DNA from: Lingula anatina
Lineage: Eukaryota; Brachiopoda; Lingulata; Lingulida; Lingulidae
Direction: 5' to 3'
Assembly (NCBI RefSeq): GCF_001039355.2
Contig: NW_019775436.1
Span: forward strand, 101,617-165,616
DNA: 64,000 bases
The position numbers and the translations under genes were made by a program. Below are positions 56,589 through 64,000 of the stretch, piece after piece. Below the pieces are notes generated by a model. It was not told the DNA's origin, did no database searches, and saw only the letters and a list, made by a program, of their open reading frames with translations. Each line of letters starts with the position of its first letter. The stretch's first letter is position 1.

Positions 56589-59134
56589 GGACAGAGACTT
56601 GTCGTCCAGGGAGAAGGCACGGACAGCAGACTTGAGTGACCAGCCATGGTCTGGTGGAGAGGATGACCACATAGAGGACCTGATCACCCCGTCAGAGGGC
56701 AGCTGGACAGGGGACAGGGGCAGACAGGTGCCCCTAACCATGAATGGACTGGGAGGTAGGGATTTTGTTAGGGAAACAGGTGCTCAGTTAGGAATTGTGA
56801 ATAAGTAGTTTTTGTTGTTTTTTTTTAACCATTGCCATTGTGTGTAAATTTTTGCAGTTTGAATTTGTTATTTTCTTTATTTCTATATATCAGATATAAG
56901 ATACAGATTAAATCATTACTTAGTGCAGGAGTATATGTTATATACCCTACACTTTGCCTTATTTACAGGATCTCAAACACATTGTAAGCCAAATAATATA
57001 TCAGTTATAGGTGGAGTTTTTTTTCATCAATTTGATCTATGGCTTTATTGCTCCATCACTTTAACATTGAAAAATAAAATCTTTAAGGCCCAGTCAGAAA
57101 GGAGGAGGAGAGAATGTCCAGACATACCAGTGACATCCTGGGTGACCAAGGCAACAGATATTACTCCAGGAGTCTGGACAGGCTTAATGGTGAGATTTGA
57201 CTGAACAAAAAACATTCTAATATCTACTTGTCTTATCATATATTCACTAAGGGAGAGAAACGGCCCTTTTGTATTTTTCTGACCATAATTGCATGTGCCC
57301 TTTCTGTGAATAGCATGACTTTTTGGTTTTGCCTTTGGCTTTAAGGAATGTATGTAACATACTTGTTTTGGGGAGTAAACTGATATTTATTGTAGACAGC
57401 ATGTGTTGATAGCCTTCATTCATGTTACATTCCTTTATGTAATGGAATTAATACTCCTGCTCAAAAACTGCTTTTGACATGATTTGAAATTGCCAGAAAT
57501 TACTGTTCATTTGGTAGAAGTCTGTATCTACCATCTTCTGTAGATTATTAGAAAAGGAGAGTGCTGAACTAATGCTAGTATTTGATTGGTTTTAAAATTA
57601 TTCACTTTGGCAAAAAAAAAAAAAGAAGGCAAGTTTGTCATTCAACAGTAATACCTCTGTCATTGTGTAACCCTGTGTGGCGTATTAGTCTTGCGTTGCA
57701 TGGTTTGCATGCTCTGTGTTGCAGAGATAGGCCGTGGCTCAAGTAAACCCAGGGAAAGTAGAGGACTAAGAAATCAGCAACGCTACTCACGCAGTTTAAA
57801 TAGGCTAGATAGACTTAAAGGTATGCTCTAATCCCAGGGACACATTTTCCTAAAAAAAAAGCCAAAAAACTGGTCGTAAATCTTAGACCAAATATTTTGA
57901 ACAGTTTCATACATGGTTAAATCTGTAGTAGTCCACTTAAGTTCAATACTGGACCTGTTTTATAACCAGAGAGACATGGCTAATATTTAAGACTTACCTT
58001 ATTATCTTGAATTGAAATTTTGGATCTAAAAGTTAAGACCAATTTTGGGGCTTTGGCTAAGCTTGAGATGTGTAATCCTGGGATCATTGTATTGGCTTCT
58101 TTACCTGGTGTATTTTCTTCTTTCATAGACAGTCATTATCCAGGATCTGTAACTGAAATTCTTAAGACCCTAAATACCAAAATCCTCTACCTTACAATCA
58201 TTAATTGATTTTTTGAAGATTAAAAAAAAAAAAGTTTGGGAAAGTGTATGGTTATTATTCAGTCTGAAGTCAGAAATATTAAATGATGGCTGTATGAGGT
58301 TTTTTGGTGTTTAACTGATTATATCAGTGGCCAATTTCATTTGCAAAAGGAAAAAAAGCATAATTATACTAATAATGGGAGTAGAAGACAAGCATACTAC
58401 ATATGAATACATGATTAACAGCAAAAATTCAGTTTTAATTGTCATCTGTGCATAAACGTGGTCATATGTTGACTCATATGAAATATACACATATTCAGAC
58501 ACACATGGCACTGGTGACCCTCTGAGAACGTCCGACCTGAGTGACCCACCTGGTCAGTCTTGGCGTAACACTGACCGTCGGCACAGGTCTGCCCCCTATG
58601 GTCACACCACTGGCTACCGAGATGACTGCCAGATGGGGAGGTCACATCATTACGGCACAGAAACCAACAAGATCTACCATGTCTACGACCCTAAAGGTTC
58701 ACCAGGTAAACTTCTACTTGTGTGATGTAAGTGTGTGTTTGGAAGGCGTTAAGATGAGTCGATTCTTGCAGGTGTTCAGACAGACTAGTAGCCATCTTAA
58801 CAACGCTCGCTGATAATGTCACATGTGGGGTCTTGGTTATTGTGTTGAAACATATTTTTGAAAAATTAATATTTTGTGTTTATTTTATTTATTTATTTTG
58901 GCAAAATATATTTTGTCTTTCCAAATTTTAGTTTGATTATAATTTCCATCCATTAAGGTACGTCACCAATCCGCGTGGACTCTGACCTACGCATGCTGTA
59001 CGCAATAGGAAAGATAGACGACTTTGAGCTCCTGCGGAAGGAGATTCACGAGAGTCAGGTGGTGCTAAGTGGTATGGTGGCCAGGATAAGAGAGAGACTA
59101 CGGACATTTAGAGGAGCTTCTCCCTCACAGGTGG

Positions 59135-59172
<38 letters not shown>

Positions 59173-59185
59173 CCTTCTTGTTTTT

Positions 59186-59230
<45 letters not shown>

Positions 59231-59252
59231 CCTTCTTGTTTTTCTTCTTTCC

Positions 59253-59286
<34 letters not shown>

Positions 59287-60693
59287 TGAAAACCTGCTCA
59301 ATACTTACATTTTTTGTCTGTGGACATGCAAAGAGAACAGGAGACATCTCCTTACATGACAAAGGCAAATAGTCTCCTCAAAAGTTAGAAACTGTTCTTT
59401 AGAAATTCAACAGAATGGAAAGTCTTTGCTAAGTGCAGTCCCACATTTGCCTGGTTTCTTTTCTTTCAGAGTGTGGAATACAGCACTCTGCAAGCCTTGA
59501 GTGCCTCAGCAGAGAACCTGCGTGTATGTCTAGGACAGGAGGCTCACCTGATCACCCTGTTCTGGATATCACAGCTGCCAGAGACGGACGCTGATGGCTT
59601 CTTTGTGGACGTCAGACTCATGAAAGAGGTACTGTTGTAATTAAAAAGTATTTTGAAATTTTATTTTTAGTCTAGAAATGCTGCTGAGTTAATTTTCACA
59701 GTACTAAAGTAGTGTTTTTACAAATGTATATGTTGTGATTTGAGGAGGTCTGCACTTGCTATAAAACCATGCATTTTTTCCATTTTAATACGTTTTAAAA
59801 ATGCGCATCGATAAGTTGCACATAATTTTTTCCTTTGGAAAATAGTTTCAATTGCAGTGAATCTCATAAAGTGATGAAAATTATTGTTTACAGTATTAAG
59901 GTATCCTATTGGTAATTTTTGTGCTAAACCTAATTTCCTCAAGGAAAAAAAAACATCTTTCTTTAATCATGAATCCCCTATTGTTCCAGGTTGGTCTGTT
60001 GCGGGAGGAGGTGGAGGTCTACAAGAGTAAATATTTCACTGCCAGCGACACTCTCAGGATGTACCAGGAGAGACTGGAGGTGAGGGCATATATAGTTTAG
60101 ATTCACCACATTCATCAGAAAAAGTTGACTAGACTTTATAACTGTTAAAATGAAGTGTCATTTATATACCAGAAGGAAGACTTTTTGGTGCAAAAGCAGT
60201 GATTCAGTTATGTAACACCAAGTTTTAACCTTAAATAAAGTTTCGTGTTTTTTTTTTTCTATAGAAAAGTAACAGACAGAAGGAAAGTATGGCAGCCTCC
60301 ATTGCAAGAGAAGGTAAACTTAGGATTGCTTGGAACAAATGTTTAGACAAATGTATATTGTGTTTCATGTGAATGTAGTATGTTGATTTTGGATAGGAGC
60401 TTTATCTTTTGTGCCTTCCAGTATCTCATCTTATTTAAAGTAAAAATAAAGTACTCATTGACAAAGAAAAAGGTTTTATGCAAGCTGTTTTTGTTCGGTA
60501 CTTAAATAGAAAGTTACAGTAATGAGACTACTCAGTTTAGTGTTTATAATGTTTATTATATATGCTGTATATTATGTCCCATTCTTTAAATTTTTCCTTG
60601 TATTTTTTGTCTCCAGTCAGCAGAACCAAGAAAGTCCTGACAAAATCAAAACAAAACTTCATGTCCAGATACGAGAGGTCAGCTGCCACATAG
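56589..60693 (+). CDS. Second copy of the last nine exons of the CDK5RAP2-like scaffold
   Basis: Exons 56589-56755, 57088-57189, 57725-57820, 58499-58705, 58958-59130, 59470-59628, 59990-60079, 60265-60313 and 60617-60693, each corresponding to exons 17-25, all with intact splice sites, phases and stop. Differences from copy 1 include loss of one acidic codon in exon 18, His to Arg in exon 19 (EIGHG to EIGRG) and Arg to Cys in exon 20 (DDRQM to DDCQM). There is no first exon or promoter of its own. It could be the other haplotype wrongly placed in tandem (favoured) or a real duplication that could supply an alternative 3' end by splicing from exon 16. Confidence 0.85.
59133..59284. repeat. 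Interrupted (CT)n microsatellite, copy 2
   Basis: CT runs broken twice by CCCCCTTCTTGTTTTTCTTC-like segments, about 100 bp longer than the tract in copy 1. Confidence 0.95.
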
Positions 60694-62048
60694 CAGAACT
60701 TTATTCATAGAAGACATTGCAGAAATATCATGAGTATATGAACTGCGCTATACAGGATGGCATATATTGTGTGTATATGACAATGGGTATATGCACTGAA
60801 TGGGGTGCAGAGAATGTATGACACTTTGCTAAACATATATGCATTTGTTAAACATGTGGATGCATGCAGACAAGGCCTGCAGTGTTCACTAGAGGATTAG
60901 GGTAATAGAACGAGGTAAAGTAGTTCCACTGCCAGAGATGAGGAAACCAAGTTATGTAGTGATAGCACACTTGACTCTCATGGAAAACTGTATGTGGCCC
61001 AAAACACTGCCAAGTATTGATGTTTGGAAAAAGATTTTTTAAGAATAACATAAACAGAGTGACCATTTGAAAGAGGTGACTGAAAAGGGTAATGGGCCAA
61101 CTGAAACCATTTGGGAGTCATCCTTGCAGTGGTGGACACTTGGTTTACACTCACCTGCTATGTAATGCACACGATGTCAGAATAACTGAGGGATAATATA
61201 ACATTAATTTAGGGATAGTATAACAATAATTAAGGGATAGTATAAGAAAAATTTAGGGATGATGTAATAGTAGGTGAGGGATAATAATTTGGTTTAGTTG
61301 AGAGATAATATTGGCTTCCCAGAGTGGCCAAGACAAGACCAAACCATGCCTTCTTGAAGTTGAGCTCAAAATTATGTTAATTTTGCCAATTTTGTTTACA
61401 CTCAGAATCGATGCCAAATATGACAGCCTATGCCAATACCAGCATATTTATTACAGACCTGGGGACAACCCAAATCTATATTTTTCTTCAGTCGTGGTTA
61501 AATTAACTTACATGTTTTGTGGGCTGCTTGGACATTATTAAATTGGGCCTATATTAATGTAGGGATCCCCCTCCCATATATGTCTTAGAAATGAAAGCAG
61601 CATTGCTGTGTGCTTATTACAGCCAAATGCTTGTTATACTTTTCTTCATATGCAGGGCGTTTTTGTTTTATTTTTATTTATTTAATTATTTATTATATTC
61701 TTTTTTGCATAAAAATTTTCCAGCTTCTGCATTCAGCTTTCTGTTTCAAAATTTTGCCAATTTAATTTATTTTCTGCTCGCAAATGTGTATGATAAGGAA
61801 GGAATGGCTGTTCATTCATTGGCAGTATGGAGTGGTCTGACATTATCAGGACTTTATTCCCTTCAATTGCTAAAATATGTTATTTGAAAAAACGTATTTT
61901 GGAAACAGACTTTGCTCAAAGTCGGTCATATCCCACCAGATGTAATACATTTTTTTTTTTTTTTTTTTTTTTTGCATTGTTGGCTAAAAAAAAAGCATTT
62001 TTGATAACATATTTCAAAACTTTTCTGTTCCTTTCATTTCGTGTGGAT

Positions 62049-64000
62049 TGACCTCAAGGTAATTTACACATATTTGTTTACCTTATGGGAATTGTTGACT
62101 TGCCAACACACTTTTGCTTCTCTTGGGTACTTTCCACAAGTAATTTGACAGCATAATATTTAAAGTAGGCTGATGAAGGGTTCTATTGCAGGTTCACTAA
62201 AAATGAAAAAAAAAATGTGGTTCAAAGACCATCATACAATATATTATTCTTGCAGTTGGTAAAAGGTATAAAAATGGATAGTTAAATAAATCGTATTTAT
62301 CGGTATTTGGATCAAATTAGGTGAGTTACATGCTCAGGCTTTTATATGTGTTGATATGTATATCTGGTCACAAAGCCTGATTTAAGAAAGAATAATTCTC
62401 ATAATGCACAAAATGTTTTCTCAAGTATGCATGCAAATGAAGCACTCATGGATATTTATAGAAGTATTGTGTTGTTAGTTCTATGCATCAGCAAATCTAG
62501 CCTAAAAACAGTTTGTATTTTTGTATCTCTGTTAAAAACCTTGCACCGTTTTATGAATTATCAATCATGTGTTATGTAATATGCCAAACGTGCTAATTTA
62601 AATTCAAGTAAAATGTGATCTCATAATAAATAGCTTAGTNTTTCTCGCCCTAGTGCGAGCTGTCTTTCAGAATACTCACTTTGTAGTTGGACGACTTTGG
62701 ATGCACTGTACGTGTGGTGCAGTCGCAAGATCGAGCTTTTAGGACACGTTTTGTAAGTATTATAGCTTCTTCAATATCTTCCGTCATTAAACACCGAAAG
62801 CAAAGACGTATAAAAGAAAATTCACGCCAAATATAACACGGTTCTTTGCAATATTATGCCTATCGTTACCAGTATGTTACTCTAAGTATTAGAATACAGT
62901 ATATCGGTTTGCTTTGGGACTGCAACTTGCTAAACGTAAAAGCAGAACGGTGCACTCAGCTTCCCTTTAACAAAAACCTTTTTAGCTCTTCATTTTTTTT
63001 TTACTTCTGTATAAACACAATTGCGTGGCCTGGGCAATTAAAGAACATTTTTGATATAATTTGAAAGTCTCGTGTAAATGTAAGCAATATCATAAGGAAC
63101 TCAGACAGATTTAGAGAACACAGACAGGTTACATGTAGCTTAAATATTTTTCATATTTACTGCAGATAAGACTTGGACAGTCCGTTTTTTGTTTCAGGTT
63201 GACAAGTTCTCAAAGATCCCTTTGTAAAGTAAGTATACTTCGTAAAATACAACATACGTACTCGCACAGGCGTGTATCAATTTTCTATTACACAATAATT
63301 AACAGAAAAATATTTTTACACTGCCTGCTGATCCCATTGCCAAATATTCTTCATTCTTTACACGACCAACTATATTAAAACTTGATGGCATTTGCATCCA
63401 GATTGTGTAAAATGTTTGAGATATATACTTAAAAGAGCAATTGTAAATCAGATTTTTTGCGCTTCTCTCTTCTATAAAGCGTTGCCTGCCAAACGCGTGG
63501 TGCACAGCGAGTATAAATATCATAAAACTAAAAGTATTAACAACCACAGATATAACCTTCACAATAAAAAAGTTTGTTTTTGATGTTTCTTTTTTAACAA
63601 GATGTCTTAAATAGTTATATCATTAATTCATTTTAGATCATTACTTCGGCTTACGGCAACTTCGGTTTCAGTTGTTTTTTCGATGCTAGTTGAGCTTGAA
63701 CTTTGGAGAAGCCAATAAACACGCACAACATTACTGTCTTAAATACTCTCTCATCTGTGATGTATTAGTCGTATTTTATGAACCTGTTTAGTAAAAAAAA
63801 TCCTGAACATTATTTTCTTATTTTAGGATCTCATTGAGATACTGCACACCAAATGCCTGCAAGCCACCCAGCCTTTGGTTTACATTCAGGAACCCGACGC
63901 CCACTTATGCATCTATCATATTAAAGCTAATTTAAATAGACACTTGTTATTCTGTGGTTATTAATTTCGTTATGAAATAATGATGATAAAAATAGTAGTA
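62049..64000. other. 3' flank of the scaffold gene and anonymous DNA
   Basis: AT-rich sequence with an N at 62640 (probable join). No gene could be supported. A TTATTTTAG acceptor-like site at 63818-63826 is followed by an open frame ending at TAA 63963, which could be a terminal exon of an unknown gene but has no recognisable motif. Confidence 0.35.

Larger units (their letters stand above)
56515..62048 (+). repeat. 5.5-kb duplicated segment, copy 2
   Basis: Starts ACATATATATCAGTCTACC, identical to 50961 onward, and follows copy 1 to CGTGTGGAT at 62048. Differences include intron indels, a three-base deletion in exon 18 and a longer CT tract. Confidence 0.92.

Noticed and set aside
59108-59372. 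Long Arg/Glu or Leu/Ser frames in the CT tract
   Set aside because: Pure by-product of the CT microsatellite after exon 21 of copy 2.
56589-60693. Reading the second terminal exon set as additional exons of one longer protein
   Set aside because: Exon 25 of the first set ends in a stop codon, so the second set cannot be appended; at most it would be an alternative 3' end.
1-64000. CRISPR arrays, bacterial operons or phage-type systems
   Set aside because: No regular spacer-repeat arrays; spliced genes, animal protein families and transposon types show a eukaryotic nuclear genome.

Overview
This is a 64-kb piece of an AT-rich animal genome. Genes are split by GT-AG introns, intergenic DNA is long, and microsatellites, MITE-like inverted repeats and broken retroelements are common. 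A TRIM-NHL gene without introns, IDO-like paralogues, frequent ACATGTA words and high polymorphism point to a lophotrochozoan, most likely a mollusc. That assignment is inference; no species can be named from the sequence alone.

Layout. Positions 1-7.1 kb hold transposon relics (a Tc1/mariner transposase piece at the left edge and a tyrosine-recombinase-like relic at 0.89-1.5 kb), two MITE-like elements and otherwise anonymous DNA. Two three-exon paralogues of the indoleamine 2,3-dioxygenase (IDO) fold lie at 7.19-9.17 kb (+) and 13.89-15.92 kb (-), in tail-to-tail orientation. Both appear to have lost the proximal haem histidine and other active-site residues. A MITE nested inside another MITE follows at 16.0-16.6 kb. 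A complete seven-exon MOSC-domain gene of the mARC (mitochondrial amidoxime-reducing component) type lies at 18.48-21.77 kb (+).

From 24.3 to 55.1 kb runs one large + strand gene. It has 25 exons whose phases all agree and whose summed length is a multiple of three (2,115 codons plus stop). It encodes the middle and C-terminal parts of a coiled-coil centrosomal/Golgi scaffold of the CDK5RAP2/myomegalin/centrosomin type. Its 5' exons are not recognisable in the window. Its 13.5-kb ninth intron (32.3-45.8 kb) carries an antisense single-exon TRIM-NHL gene with two partial duplicates, a gag-protease-only LTR element with target-site duplications, the 3' end of an env-bearing LTR retroelement, and minisatellites.

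The last nine exons are repeated almost identically at 56.5-62.05 kb. The repeat begins directly after a single N at 56514, and homology in the first copy stops at that same N. This is most simply two haplotype contigs placed end to end. Two further single Ns (39286 and 62640) probably mark other joins. The rest (62.05-64 kb) shows no convincing gene.

The genes do not form a pathway. The strongest biological leads are the IDO-like pair without a haem ligand and the unusual repeated motifs in the centrosomal scaffold. All exon limits were read by eye from splice signals and reading-frame continuity; family names rest on remembered family motifs, not on searches.
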